DNA of 64,000 nucleotides from the NCBI RefSeq assembly GCF_000830985.1, contig NZ_CP007151.1, positions 2,728,001 to 2,792,000 of the forward strand, written 5' to 3'. The first letter of the stretch is position 1. Every line of letters begins with the position of its first letter. The notes beneath the pieces are model-generated. The model made no database searches, was not told the origin of the DNA, and saw nothing but the letters and a program-made list of their open reading frames with translations. Source of the DNA: Marinobacter similis. GTDB taxonomy: Bacteria > Pseudomonadota > Gammaproteobacteria > Pseudomonadales > Oleiphilaceae. Below are positions 1 through 10,420 of this stretch, piece by piece. Both the position numbers and the translations under genes were made by a program.

Positions 1-1660
1 TCGAGGTCAAAGTCGAGGGCGACTTTCCGGCACTCAAAACCAACGCTGAAGCCTTTATCGGCGAGGTTGAGGGACGTAACGCTACGAATCTGCGGCGGTA
101 TGCGTCGACGGCGGTCGACCAGGCGAGCAAGGCCCTGCGGGCACTGGGTTACTACGAGCCTCAGATCACCTGGCGCGTGGAGGAGGGCGATTCCGATGAC
201 GGCGCCCGACTGATCCTGACCATCCGGCCGGGTGAACCCGTACGGGTGATGTCGCGTACAGTGGAAATCCGCGGTGCAGCCTCGAGTGACGGCCAGTTTA
301 CCGACAACCTGCCCAAGCAGCCTGCCGAGGGCGATGTCCTCAATCACGGCGAGTACAATAACCTGCGCGACACCATCCAGACTCGTGCCCGTCAACGGGG
401 TTATTTCGATGGCAGCTTTGTTGAAAAACGCCTGACGGTAAATCCCGAAGATCGCACCGCTGAGGTAACTCTGGTGTACGAAAGTGGTGAGCGATACCAG
501 CTGGGCGAGGTCACCTTTACCGAGGGCCATTATTTCGAGTTCGATCTGCTCCATGATTTCGTTACCTTCGAGCCCGGCACTCCCTATCACACTGACAAGA
601 TTGCCGAGCTGAACCGGGATCTCTCCAGCAGCGGGTATTTCTCAGGGGTCGATATTGATGCCGTGCCAAGCCAGGCCGTGGATGGCGTGATTCCCGTGTC
701 TGTAACTTTGACCCAGCGCCCGCCGCGATCGGTCGGTGTAGGTGTGGGCTTCTCGACCGACGTCGGGCCCCGGTTCCGGGCCAACTGGCGCGAGCATTGG
801 ATCAACCCCATGGGTCACAAGCGTGGTGCAGACACCGAGCTGTCCGTGCCGCGTCAGAACGTGAGTGCCTGGTACGAACTGCCGCTGGAGCCCCCCATGA
901 CCGATCTGATCCGGCTGACTGCCGGATATCAGCGGGAAGATATCGAGAATGTTGAGTCGGAACTGCTGACGTTTGGCCAGCAATGGCAGCATGAGCTGGA
1001 CAACGGCTGGCTTCAGGTGCTGTCGGTGCGCTGGAAGGTGAGCGCTACAACATTGGCGATGAGGAGTCCGGCACCAGTAGCCTGTTTTTACCCGGAGCGG
1101 GCTATTCCAAGCGTTACGCCGATACGGCACTGGACCCGTCCAAGGGTTACCGCCTGCAGTTTGATGTCACAGGCGCCCATCAGGCGGTGTTGTCGACTGT
1201 GGATGTGCTGCATGCCAGCGCGCTGGCCAAGGGGCTGTATACCATCTTTGATAATCACCGGTTCCTGGGGCGCCTTCAGGCCGGGGGCGTTGCCACCAAC
1301 AGTTTCGAAGATGTACCGCCGTCGCTCCGTTTCTTCGCCGGTGGCGACCAGAGCGTGCGCGGCTATGGTTATGAAACCCTGTCGCCTGAAAACGAAAACG
1401 GGGTTCCGGTCGGTGGTCGTTTCCTGCTGGTGGGCAGTGTCGAATATCAGTATCAGTTTGCCGACCAATGGCGAGCGGCGCTGTTCGTGGATCACGGTAA
1501 CGCTGTCAATGATCTGTTCGATCCCCTGGCTACCGGTGCCGGCATTGGTCTGCGTTGGATCAGTCCCGTGGGGCCGCTGCGCCTGGATGTGGCGAAAGGC
1601 TTGAATCCGGAATTTGGCGGTGGCTGGCGTATCCACTTTTCCATGGGGCCTGAATTATGA
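1..1660 (+). CDS. tamA: TamA, outer-membrane translocation and assembly module subunit (5' partial, one frameshift)
   Basis: Omp85-family outer-membrane barrel protein that works with TamB in assembling outer-membrane proteins and moving lipids. The frame is already open at base 3, so the signal peptide and the start of the first POTRA domain lie outside the window. POTRA-type sequence runs to about base 690, followed by the barrel with the typical late segment around GDQSVRGYGYE (about 1345-1377). The reading frame changes near 1030: restoring one G (GCGGCTG read as GCGCTG) joins LSVR to LEGERYNIGDEES. The stop at 1658-1660 overlaps the tamB ATG at 1657, so the two are translationally coupled. 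The family assignment rests on domain order plus the tamB neighbour. Confidence 0.9.
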
Positions 1661-4600
1661 CCGAACAGCGCAAGCCGGTTGGCCCCGACCAAGAGGGTCA
1701 GGACACCAACACTCAGGATAAGGCTCGCCGATCCGGCTGGTTCTGGCTGCTGGTGGCCCTGGCCGTTTTGATTCTGTTGCCCGTGGTGCTGATGGTGGCG
1801 ATCTTGCTGGCACTGAGATCTGAAGCTGGCACCGCGTGGGTAATTGACCAGCTCCCTGGCTTGGAGGTGACAGACGGCCGCGGCTCATTGCTGGGTCAAT
1901 GGCAGGCGTCCGAGGTGGTCTGGCAGGGTTTTGGTGTGAATGTGGAAGTGGAGTCGGCGCTGATTGACTGGTCCCCCTCCTGCTTGCTGCAAGCCCAGAT
2001 TTGCCTCGATACCCTCCGGGCCCAGCGTCTGGACGTTCAGGTTCAGCCCTCGTCCAAGACTGAAGAACCCACCAAGGAGTAGACCTGCCGGGGTTCGAAT
2101 TGCCGGTTGGTGTCCGCGTAGGCGACGTTAACCTGGGCCTTTTCAGCCTGAATGGCAGCCGGGTTTGGGATCGACTGGAGTTATCGGCTGGCGGTTCAGG
2201 TGCCGACTGGCAGTTGGAGCGCGGGCTCTACCAACTCGGTGATTATCAGGTGACAGCCTCCGGCCGGGTGACAACCCGTCGTGATTGGCCTGTGGACCTC
2301 CATGTGCAAGCGACCCTGCCGCCGCCGTCCGGTGATCGCTGGTTGGTCGACTTGAATCTGACCGGCAGTGTAAGGGATCTCAGGGTCTCCGGGCAGAGCA
2401 GTGGCTATCTGGATGCCGCGCTGGAAGGTGAGGTTGCACCGCTGGATACAAGCCTGCCGGTCCGCCTCCGCATCACGTCAAAACAGTTCAGGGCCATGGA
2501 TTCGGTGCCCGATACCCTGGTGTTGAAAAATTGGTTTGTGACGGCCGATGGCAGTCTGGCTTCAGGATTCCAGACCCGAGGTGAGGCAACCTTGCCGGGC
2601 AGTGAAGGCCGATCGCGCTTTCTCTGTCAGGCAAAGTCGACACCGAATCCGCCACCGGCGTGAATCTGGTGCTATCTACCCGCACTTCGGAAGGGGAAGG
2701 ACAGGCGAGCGTGCGCGGACAGGTCAGCTGGCGGGACGGACTGGAGGCCAGTGCTGATCTGGCACTTGACCGTTTCCCCTGGTACTCGTTGTTGCCGGAT
2801 ATCGAGAAACCCGCTGTTGCGCTGAATCGGGTGGATGGCTCTGTGAGCTGGTCAAAAAGCCAATATCAGGCCAGTGTCGAGGCGGATGTAGAGGGACCTC
2901 AAGGCAAGGCAACACTGTCCTCGGAAGTGGACGGAGACCTGGAAAAGGTCACGTTGAACGACCTCCGGGTAGAAACGGAGGCGGGCTCTCTGTCCGGCAA
3001 GGGCAGGGTGGCGTTTGCTGGCCCTGTGTCCTGGCAGGCGGCGCTGAAACTTGACGATTTCAACCCCGGTTATTGGCTCCCGGCACTCACCGCGAGCCTA
3101 AGCGGGGATATCGAGACTGAAGGCCAGATTCGGGAAGGTGCCATTCCGCTGGTCGAGGCTCGCTGGGATCTGGGTGGGCAATGGCAGGACCAACCGGCAA
3201 GTGCCAGCGGCACCCTGGATACCTCTTCCGGGAACTGGGAGGTCTTTGGGCTTCAGGTGTCGGTTGGGGAGAACGAACTGGCGGGTTCCGGGGCCTGGGG
3301 CGATCAGCTGCGTGGTCAGTTCAACCTGGCGTTGCCGGCTCCAGGTCACCTTCTGGAGGGCCTGGCGGGCCAGCTGAATGCGGAGCTGAATGTTTCCGGT
3401 ACGCCTGACGACCCCACCGGAACCTTGACTGCCAGCGCGAAAAAGCTGGCCTGGCAAGACACTGTGACCGTCGCCAATCTGGACGTCGATGCCGCGGTGA
3501 AGCCCGGTCTCCGGATCAAAACGTCTATTCGGGCGAAAGAAGTCGCGGCCTCGGGGCAGACTCTCGAGTCGCTGGATATTGCCGTCTTAGGAACTCGTGA
3601 CGAGCATCGATTGGAAGCCCTGCTTGAGCATGCTGACGCGTCGGTTCGCGTGCTGTTCAGGGGTGGTTTTGACGGTGACACCTGGACCGCCTGGCAGGGT
3701 GAGCTCGCCGAGGGGCTGATCGAAATTCCGGACCACGATCAACGCTGGACTCTGCAAACTCCGGCAGCCCTGGCCTACACGGCGACAGGAAAGGGTGAGC
3801 TTACGGTGGGCCAGCACTGCTGGCGTTGGCAGCAAAGTACCGTTTGCGCCGAGGATCAGACCCTTCTGCCGACGCCAGACCTGGCCTATCGGATTAACAA
3901 CTTCCCCGCTACGGCCCTCGATCCCCTGCTGCCAGAGCGTCTGCGCTGGCAAGGTCGCCTGAATGGCGAAATTGACGTCACCCTGCCTGACAGTGGCCCA
4001 ACCGGTCAGATCAGGATCGATGCAGGCAGTGGGGAGTTCGAGATTCAGGTGGAAGAGGCGTGGGAGCCTCTCAGTTACGATCGTTTTGTTACCGTTTTAA
4101 AGCTGAAACCAGACCGGGCTGATCTCGACGTTCAGCTGGCCGGGCCGAAACTGGGGGAGTTGTCAGTACAGGTAGCGGTCGATCCCAGATCGGCGAAGCG
4201 TGAGTTGGAGGGACAGTACAGCCTAACCGGACTGGATATTTCCCTGGCTGGTATTTTTGCCGGTCTGGAAGAGGTGTCCGGCCGGATTGATGGCCAGGGC
4301 TCTTTGTCCGGACCGCTGATGAAGCCGGCCGTGAACGGCCAGCTGGACCTGACCAATGGGCGTGTCGTTGACCCGACCTTGCCAATTCCGCTTGAGGACG
4401 TGGCGATCGGTCTGGCATTGAACGGATACTCGGCGGACATCAGTGGCAAAGTTCGCAGTAATGACCGCAGTGAGATCATCCTGGAAGGATCGGTGGACTG
4501 GGCGGATGCTCCGGAAGGGCAGGTGCGGATTTCGGGTGAGCGGATTCCGTTCAGCCTCGAGCCCTATGCCCAGGTTGAACTGGCGCCCGATCTCACCATT

Positions 4601-5434
4601 GGCTTCCAGCGCGGCGAACTTCGGGTTGCCGGTAAAGTGGGCGTGCCCCGCGGCAGCATTGAAATCAGGGGGCTGCCGGAGCAGGCGGTTACCGTCTCCG
4701 AGGACGAGGTGATCGTCGGGGTGGAGCGGGAAGAGCCGACGATCAAGAATCTGGATATGGATGTCACCGTAGTTGTCGGTGAAGATCAGGTTACCTTTGA
4801 TGCCTTTGGCGTAACTGGCGATCTTGAGGGCACGCTGCGGATTGGCAATAACCTGGACACCCGGGGCACCCTGAGGCTGGTCAACGGCACGTACGAGAAG
4901 TTTGGCCAGGAACTGGAGCTGCGTACCGCCCGCATCCTGTTCGTCGGCAATTTGACCCAGCCTTATCTGAACATCGAAGCAGTGCGCACCGTGGACACGG
5001 TGGTGGCGGGTATTCGATTGAGCGGACCGGTGCAGTCGCCCACTACCGAGGTTTTTTCGACGCCGGATATGCCCCAGACCGACGCTCTGTCCTACATCAT
5101 TCTCGGACGCGCACCGGAGAGTCGGGGTGATGAAGGTCAGATGAGTGGTGCTGCCATTTCCCTGGGGCTGACCCAGGCAAATAAAGTGACCGGAAAGCTC
5201 GGGGAAGAGTTTGGTATTGATCGGCTGACACTTGAGGCGGAGGGCAGCGGCGAACAGACCTCAGTGGTGGCCAGTGGCTACCTGACCGAGGAGCTCAGTG
5301 TCCGTTACGGGGTCGGTGTGTTCGAGCCGATCACCACCGTGGCCCTGCGTTATGATCTGGGCCGTTATTTCTATCTGGAAGCGGCCAGTGGCCTGGCCGC
5401 TTCCCTGGATATCTTCTACACCCGGGATTTCTGA
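1657..5434 (+). CDS. tamB: TamB, translocation and assembly module subunit (two frameshifts)
   Basis: Large inner-membrane-anchored periplasmic protein that partners TamA, about 1,259 codons, the usual TamB size. An N-terminal transmembrane anchor (about residues 28-50: FWLLVALAVLILLPVVLMV) is followed by a long repetitive beta-rich region and the conserved TamB C-terminal domain (DUF490), which includes LSYIILGRAPESRG and ends in YLEAASGLAASLDIFYTRDF. The frame breaks near 2073 (one T lost before GACCTGCC) and near 2620 (TCGGCG read as TCGCG); both repairs give continuous protein. The stop lies only 2 nt from the stop of the convergent SIMPL gene, leaving no room for an intergenic terminator. 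Confidence 0.92.
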
Positions 5435-5436
5435 AG

Positions 5437-6132
5437 TCAGTTCAGCTTGAAGGTAGCATTGACTGCAGCGGTGACCTCCCGGATACCCACGTTGGTCACA
5501 GTGTCGGCGCTACCCTTGGCCTCTGCCATCATCATGGGCATGGGTCGGAAACCGCCATCCACATTGATCGAAACCACCTCGCCGCAGCTCTGTTGCAACT
5601 GTTCGGCCACAAAGTCGCAGCGCGAACGGGCATCGGCGATGGCATTGGCCAGGGCCTGGCGTTCCAGCCCGTCTTCGTCGGAGTGGAAAAACTGGTTCGG
5701 CCCCAGGTGATAGGTCAAGCCGATGGACTGGGCCTGCTCAAGCAAGGGGTTGAGCAGGGCAAGATCGTTGATCTGGAACGATACCGTTTGTGAGGCCACG
5801 GCACGGGTCCGGGGCTCTTCATCGCGGTCCCGGGAGGGCAGGGTTCGACTGTATAGATTCACGTTCGCGTCGGAATAGTCCTGAAGCCGGGCCTGGTATT
5901 CGTCGATGGCCTCGCGCCACTGACTCATGAGTGTGGCGACCTGTTCGGTGGCCTGCTGCGGTAGTTCATGTTCAGCACTGGCGGTAAATTGCAGTCGGGC
6001 GCTGTCGGGCTGATAGCGTACGCTGCCTTCTCCTTTAAGTGACACTTCGCCGGCTAGGGCAAGCGCGGGTAAAAAGACCGGTAGAAAGGCCAGTGGGGTG
6101 CAGAGCAGTCGTAGGCAGGTCTTTGGGTTCAT
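5437..6132 (-). CDS. SIMPL-domain (DUF541) periplasmic protein
   Basis: 231-residue protein with a clear signal peptide (hydrophobic stretch LLCTPLAFLPVFLPALALA, cleavage expected near residues 27-28), followed by the SIMPL/DUF541 fold seen in E. coli YggE: GEGSVRYQPDSARLQF at the start, then alternating beta/alpha segments, ending TAAVNATFKLN. YggE-type proteins are linked to oxidative-stress phenotypes, but no biochemical activity is established. It starts 3 nt after the stop of the upstream amidotransferase gene and is therefore probably the third gene of that operon; whether this is a functional link is inference. Confidence 0.88.
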   Translation of the reverse strand: MNPKTCLRLLCTPLAFLPVFLPALALAGEVSLKGEGSVRYQPDSARLQFTASAEHELPQQATEQVATLMSQWREAIDEYQARLQDYSDANVNLYSRTLPSRDRDEEPRTRAVASQTVSFQINDLALLNPLLEQAQSIGLTYHLGPNQFFHSDEDGLERQALANAIADARSRCDFVAEQLQQSCGEVVSINVDGGFRPMPMMMAEAKGSADTVTNVGIREVTAAVNATFKLN

Positions 6133-6135
6133 CGA

Positions 6136-6894
6136 TTATCCTTCCTGTGAACGCAATTCGAGCCCGGACTCTTCGGTTTCCGGTTCCAGGCGACTCAGCT
6201 TGAAGTTCAGGGCGGCCTGGACGAACTCCTGAAAAATTCGACGATGGCCGCTGTGGTAAAGCAGATATTCTGGATGCCACTGCACACCCATCAGCCACTG
6301 GTGGTGGGTGTTTTCAATGGCTTGCACAAAATGATCGTTGTCGAGGGCGACCACCCGGAGATTTTCGCCTAGCCGTTTGATGGCCTGACTGTGGATGCGA
6401 TTGGCGCCGATCACCGAGGACTGCATCAGGCGCCCAAGCCGGCTAGGGGTCACCAGACGCACCGTTTGCATCGGCAACAGCAGTGGTCGATGCCGCGTAT
6501 TTACCCGCAACGGGGTGACGTTCTGGCATAGGGAGCCACCGTGGAATACATTGATAAACTGGGCGCCGCGACAGATACCCAGCACCGGAATCCCTATGCG
6601 CTCGGCCTCTTCCAATAGCCGCCGGTCGGTGGCGTCACGCTTCAGGTCGTAGTGGGCAGTTACCTGTGGCTGCTGGCCATAGCGCTCCGGATGCACGTGG
6701 GTACCGCCGGACAGAACCAGGCCATCTAGCAGCGGTACGTTGGTGTTGGAACCGGGGCGAATGTAATGGGTGCGAGCACCCTGCATTCGCAAACCCAGGC
6801 TGATCAGGCGCTGGGCGGTTCCTTTCCGGGCCGGGCCGCTGATGCCAATGGTGAGTCCTGGAATTTCCCTGTCCATTTCCTTGCGCTCAGACAT
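6136..6894 (-). CDS. Class-I glutamine amidotransferase-like gamma-glutamyl hydrolase (PuuD / peptidase C26 type)
   Basis: 252 residues. The nucleophile elbow GICRGAQ places Cys108, and QWHPEY supplies His207 and Glu209, so the Cys-His-Glu triad of class-I amidotransferases is complete. Family members such as PuuD hydrolyse gamma-glutamyl amides. The start overlaps the end of the amidoligase gene by 8 nt, and the SIMPL gene follows after 3 nt. Amidoligase/amidotransferase pairs are a known conserved neighbourhood, in which the ligase would form an amide bond and the amidotransferase would supply ammonia or remove a gamma-glutamyl group. The substrate cannot be read from sequence. Confidence 0.88.
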   Translation of the reverse strand: MSERKEMDREIPGLTIGISGPARKGTAQRLISLGLRMQGARTHYIRPGSNTNVPLLDGLVLSGGTHVHPERYGQQPQVTAHYDLKRDATDRRLLEEAERIGIPVLGICRGAQFINVFHGGSLCQNVTPLRVNTRHRPLLLPMQTVRLVTPSRLGRLMQSSVIGANRIHSQAIKRLGENLRVVALDNDHFVQAIENTHHQWLMGVQWHPEYLLYHSGHRRIFQEFVQAALNFKLSRLEPETEESGLELRSQEG

Positions 6895-7886
6895 AACCTC
6901 TGCTTTCTAGCCACTCGGTAGTGGTCTCTAGCCAGCTGTGTGTCAGGTTGTGCAGGTTGATCTTGCCGCTCTCCCGGTAGAGCGCCCGAAGCTCGGCCAG
7001 TTGCGAGGCATTGCCGGCGATCTGTTCCAGGATCACCCAGTCGTTCCAGACACTGGAAAAGTGCCAAGAAGGGTTATCTATGTCGCAGTCGGGCAGCCGG
7101 TAGTGCAGGGTGGGGCGGCTCTTGATTCGCGGATCGACCACGTACTCACTGAGCAACTCATCGTCCAGGTGGGCGAACAGCGGCAACAGATCAAGTGCCG
7201 GTTCCGGGTCGGATTGGAATCCAGATAATCGCGCATCAGCTGCGCCTGGTCCGGGTTGTACTCGTCCTTCATTAATAGGTCGACGTACTTGCTGCTCCAG
7301 GGTTCAATGTAGGTGGTGAACTTCCGGCTGATATCCAGCTGGTGGCGGGATTTTAGCCAGTCGTAAAGCACCGCGAACGCCTGAAAATAACGCACCAACG
7401 TACCCGGCTGCAGGTCCGGAAGCTCCGGGTTCAGCTGCAGGCCGAAGGCGTAATAGATGGCTTCCCGACTACCCAGTGCACCTTCTCGCGCAGTGTCTCC
7501 ATCAGCGCTTCCACCCGGGTCACGTGGGAAAACGGCACCGGTGGGCTGATGATCTCAAGTGGCACGATGCGCTCAGCGGCGGCGTCGATTACTTCCATGG
7601 CCTGGCCGCCCAGTTCGCGGATGGAATCAGGCAGGCGCTCATCGGCCAGATCCAGATCCTTGATCGGGTCGGAATCCAGCTCAATGGTGAAGTCACCCAA
7701 GTCTGTTGCCAGCTTGGTCACATAGCGGGAATCAAGCTTGGGTTCAGCGTTCAGGCAGCGCGCCACCAGTTTTACCAGCGCCTCGTAGCCGAGCCCCGAC
7801 AATTCGATCTCAATCCCGACGCGGCGTTCGTCGCCACCTTCGGTGTTCATGATGTCTGGCATCTTGCAGTCACTGGATTGAGTCAT
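6887..7886 (-). CDS. Putative amidoligase (glutamine-synthetase-like COOH-NH2 ligase), two frameshifts
   Basis: About 333 residues once two lost bases are restored: near 7472 (GTCCGG read as GTCGG, giving HWVVREAIYYAFG) and near 7208 (CGGGA read as CGGA, giving NPTREPALDLLPLF). The N-terminal RVGIEIELSG carries the paired acidic residues expected for metal/ATP binding, and EIISPPV matches the SPP motif of the putative amidoligase family (Pfam 12224). The ATG at 7886 is preceded by a good ribosome site (GGGAGT), so it is preferred over the more upstream ATG at 7931. The gene diverges from lexA and leads a three-gene operon with the amidotransferase and SIMPL genes. Substrate unknown. Confidence 0.82.
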
Positions 7887-8017
7887 AGCACTCCCTAGCA
7901 CGGTAGTTTTGGTGGATTCACCATACCACACTCGCCATTACGTTAAGGGTTACGCACGCGATAGAAAATCCGATGTCGGCCTTTACACTGGATAAAACAC
8001 TGTATATAGTCATTTTA

Positions 8018-8033
8018 CTGTATATAAAAACAG
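8018..8033 (+). promoter_or_regulatory. SOS box (LexA operator) upstream of lexA
   Basis: CTGTATATAAAAACAG is an exact CTGT-N8-ACAG LexA box with the AT-rich core typical of gammaproteobacteria, ending 60 nt before the lexA ATG. A degenerate second copy (CTGTATATAGTCATTT, 8000-8015) lies directly upstream, reminiscent of the double operator of E. coli lexA. It should give LexA autoregulation and control sulA downstream. Confidence 0.9.
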
Positions 8034-8093
8034 GGCTGGCAAAAGGTCGCCGGTTCCGGGATCCATGTAATGGACGTGCAATGGAGTAGCTCA

Positions 8094-8705
8094 ATGAAGC
8101 TGACAGCAAGGCAATCTCAGGTGCTGGATATTATCCGCCGCTATCTGGACGAAACGGGTTATCCGCCGACCCGTGCGGAAATTGCCGCGGAGCTTGGGTT
8201 TCGCTCCGCAAACGCCGCCGAAGAGCATTTGCGTGCCCTGGCCCGTAAGGGAGCCATTGAAATGGTTCCCGGTGCCAGTCGCGGTATCCGGTTGCCGGAA
8301 GCAGAGGAAGATCTGGGTTTGCCGGTTATTGGTCAGGTGGCTGCGGGTAGTCCAATCCTTGCCCAGGAGCACATTGAAGATCACGTCACGCTCCAGCCTA
8401 ATTTCTTCTCACCGTCAGCGGATTACCTGCTGCGAGTGCGGGGCATGAGTATGAAGGATATCGGTATCCTCGACGGCGATTTGCTGGCGGTACACCGCAC
8501 TCAGGACGTCCACAACGGTCAGGTAGTAGTGGCCCGAGTGGGTGAAGAAGAGGTCACGGTCAAACGCTTCCGTAAGGAAGGGTCGAAGGTCTACCTGATT
8601 GCGGAAAACGATGAGTTTGCGCCTATTGAGGTGGATCTTACCGAGCAGCAGCTGTTTATCGAAGGGTTGGGAGTGGGTGTGATCCGTAAGTCGGATCTGC
8701 ACTGA
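8094..8705 (+). CDS. lexA: LexA, SOS repressor and self-cleaving protease
   Basis: 203 residues from the ATG at 8094; an in-frame ATG at 8070 would add eight residues not seen in the family. The N-terminal winged helix-turn-helix ([20 protein letters not shown], residues 28-47) binds SOS boxes. The C-terminal S24 peptidase domain has the Ala84-Gly85 cleavage bond (QVAAGSP), nucleophile Ser119 (RGMSMKD) and Lys157 (VTVKRF), the same positions as E. coli within a residue. RecA filaments on single-stranded DNA trigger self-cleavage. It is followed after 41 nt by sulA, as in Pseudomonas. Confidence 0.98.
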   Translation: MKLTARQSQVLDIIRRYLDETGYPPTRAEIAAELGFRSANAAEEHLRALARKGAIEMVPGASRGIRLPEAEEDLGLPVIGQVAAGSPILAQEHIEDHVTLQPNFFSPSADYLLRVRGMSMKDIGILDGDLLAVHRTQDVHNGQVVVARVGEEEVTVKRFRKEGSKVYLIAENDEFAPIEVDLTEQQLFIEGLGVGVIRKSDLH

Positions 8706-8746
8706 TCCTGTCAGATTGCCACAGAGAGTCGGAAAGCGGGTGAATC

Positions 8747-9237
8747 ATGGAACAATTGAGCTTCAATCAGAATATGGCTTATCAGCACGGTGCCCTGTCT
8801 CGTGCGGTCCCGCCTCTGCGGCCGCTGAGCGACGTTCTGTGATACGCGCCCGTCGCCGGACCGAGAAAGCCGAGCCTGCGGTGACTGGCAACGTTACCGA
8901 GATCATTCTGCCGGAAGGGCAGGTTGAAAATTTCCAGCTCTTGCTGCCGATGTTGACCCAGCTCAATCAGGAGCGCCGTTGGTTAGCCTGGATCGATCCG
9001 CCGCAGGCGTTGGTGAGCAAGTGGCAAACCATGCACGGTATTGTAACCGGCGAGTTGCTGGTCCTGAGATCCACCGCTGACCACTCAGCGCAAGAGTTGG
9101 CCGAGCGGGCACTGAGTGCCGGAACCTGCCACGCGGTGGTGCTGTGGAGCCGAAAGCTTGCAAAGCCAGCGTTCGAGGCCCTGCAAAGGGCGTCAGCGAC
9201 CGGTAACAGTCATGGTGTGGTCCTTCGGCAGCGCTGA
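8747..9237 (+). CDS. sulA: SulA-like SOS cell-division inhibitor (one frameshift)
   Basis: About 163 residues, beginning MEQLSFNQNM. The first frame stops early near 8840; restoring one G near 8821 (CGGGCC read as CGGCC) yields RAAERRSVIR and continuous protein to 9237. The region TEIILPEGQVENFQLLLPML followed by LNQERRWLAWIDPP resembles the FtsZ-binding core of SulA, and the C-terminus SHGVVLRQR resembles the SulA end. SulA binds FtsZ and blocks septation during DNA damage. Position directly downstream of lexA supports the call and implies co-regulation from the SOS box at 8018. Confidence 0.85.
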
Positions 9238-9258
9238 GGCCGCGCCTTAAAAGAAGTC

Positions 9259-9519
9259 TCAGTGCAGGGTGTAGGAAGGTTGGGGCTCGGCTGCCTCAAG
9301 TTCATCGTCTTCCCAGTCAATGTCGTGGGCGACGTTGCCAACTGCTTCAATGCCAGCGGCGATCATCGCCTTGGCCACGTTCATATCCCGGTCTTCCATC
9401 ATTTCCCGTGCTTCATCGGAAAAAGAGATCTTCACAAGCGGTGCGCTATCGTCGTCAATGCGGCGCAGTGCATAGTCGCCGTTGCTTAGTTGTACAATTT
9501 CAAAAAATGACGGTGACAT
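9259..9519 (-). CDS. Small conserved acidic protein, function unknown
   Basis: 86-residue soluble protein starting MSPSFFEIVQLSNGDYALRR with a strongly acidic tail (DWEDDELEAAEP). No signal peptide, membrane segment or catalytic motif is visible. In Pseudomonas a small hypothetical gene sits in the same place, next to lexA-sulA and before the DUF6586 gene, which supports its being real. It is convergent with sulA and lies 45 nt downstream of the DUF6586 gene on the same strand, probably in one transcript. Confidence 0.8.
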   Translation of the reverse strand: MSPSFFEIVQLSNGDYALRRIDDDSAPLVKISFSDEAREMMEDRDMNVAKAMIAAGIEAVGNVAHDIDWEDDELEAAEPQPSYTLH

Positions 9520-9564
9520 TCGTTAAACCTTTCAATTAGTGAGGCCTGGGGTGCCAGCGGTTGG

Positions 9565-10065
9565 TTACCACTCGCTGTGCTGTTCTTCCAGGGCATCGGC
9601 AAAAATTTTCATGTCGTTCAGCGTCTGGTGCAGGGCGTCGATGGAACGGTCGGGCCCGGTATCGGCAGACACCGCAATGATGTTCTCCGCAGACACTGAC
9701 TTGCGGGTGACCGGTGGCCGAGCCTGGGATGCTGCCAGTTGATCGAGATGGTTCCACCAACTGTTGGCCTGACCTGCCAGTTGCTTCAACTGCGAGACCT
9801 CACTGGTCTCATCTCCGATCAACGCCGCCAGCTCATCAAGCGTTGCTGGTTCTTCCGTGCGGTGCTGGTAAAGACGAGCGGTCATCACCAGCAAAAGTCC
9901 GCGAGCACGCAAAAGCAGCTCAATGGAGCCCTGTTTCACCGCTTCACGGCCAAGGGCCTGCGCCGCCTCGTAATCCGATTGCGGGGCGCCGGAAGTCGCC
10001 TGGCTCAACAGAACCCGCGCCAGTACCAGTTTCTGCGACACCAGTGAATGCCATTGTGAGGCCAT
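9565..10065 (-). CDS. DUF6586-type conserved protein, function unknown
   Basis: 166-residue, largely alpha-helical soluble protein. It opens with MASQWHSLVSQKLVLARVLL and has a central SWWNHLDQLAA segment, matching the family found beside lexA-sulA and topA in Pseudomonas. It has no membrane segment and no recognisable active site. It is transcribed away from the flagellar cluster and probably together with the 86-residue gene. The topA gene normally found next in Pseudomonas is absent here, which suggests a rearrangement boundary between this gene and fliT. The family name is from memory of the neighbourhood. Confidence 0.75.
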   Translation of the reverse strand: MASQWHSLVSQKLVLARVLLSQATSGAPQSDYEAAQALGREAVKQGSIELLLRARGLLLVMTARLYQHRTEEPATLDELAALIGDETSEVSQLKQLAGQANSWWNHLDQLAASQARPPVTRKSVSAENIIAVSADTGPDRSIDALHQTLNDMKIFADALEEQHSEW

Positions 10066-10420
10066 GCGTTACCTGCGATTCCGATGCGGTTCATACAACC
10101 CGTTTAGTCAGTCAGCCAGCTTAACATTTTTGGCTGGAAACTTCTTCCCCCCAGATATGTAAGACAGTAACTGGGCCTCTGGGAGGCAACTGAGTAAGCT
10201 GTTTCGGTGGCACTGTGTTCTGAATTACCATGGGATATAGGTAAGGTCTGCACTCGATACGGTTTTGGATTAGGTGTTTGAACGACGGTTTTCCGGCATA
10301 TTGCGCTAATCTTGGTATTTGCGGCGGCTCTTTCACAGCTTTTGCCGCGTACTGACATCTAATTTTTTGTTTGTGAGCGGCGTAGATCCGTCCTCACGTG
10401 CATCTACAGGAGAAAGCAGT
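10066..10420. other. Intergenic region between divergent DUF6586 gene and fliT
   Basis: 355 nt without a convincing gene. It should hold divergent promoters for the minus-strand pair and for fliT. I see no good sigma-54 or sigma-28 site: the best sigma-54 resemblance (TTTCAC-N5-TTGC near 10330) lacks the essential GG. Short minus-strand open frames here start without ribosome sites and look random. It may mark a rearrangement junction. Confidence 0.5.

Noticed and set aside
10320..10345. Possible sigma-54 promoter upstream of fliT
   Set aside because: TTTCAC-N5-TTGC lacks the invariant GG of the -24 element.
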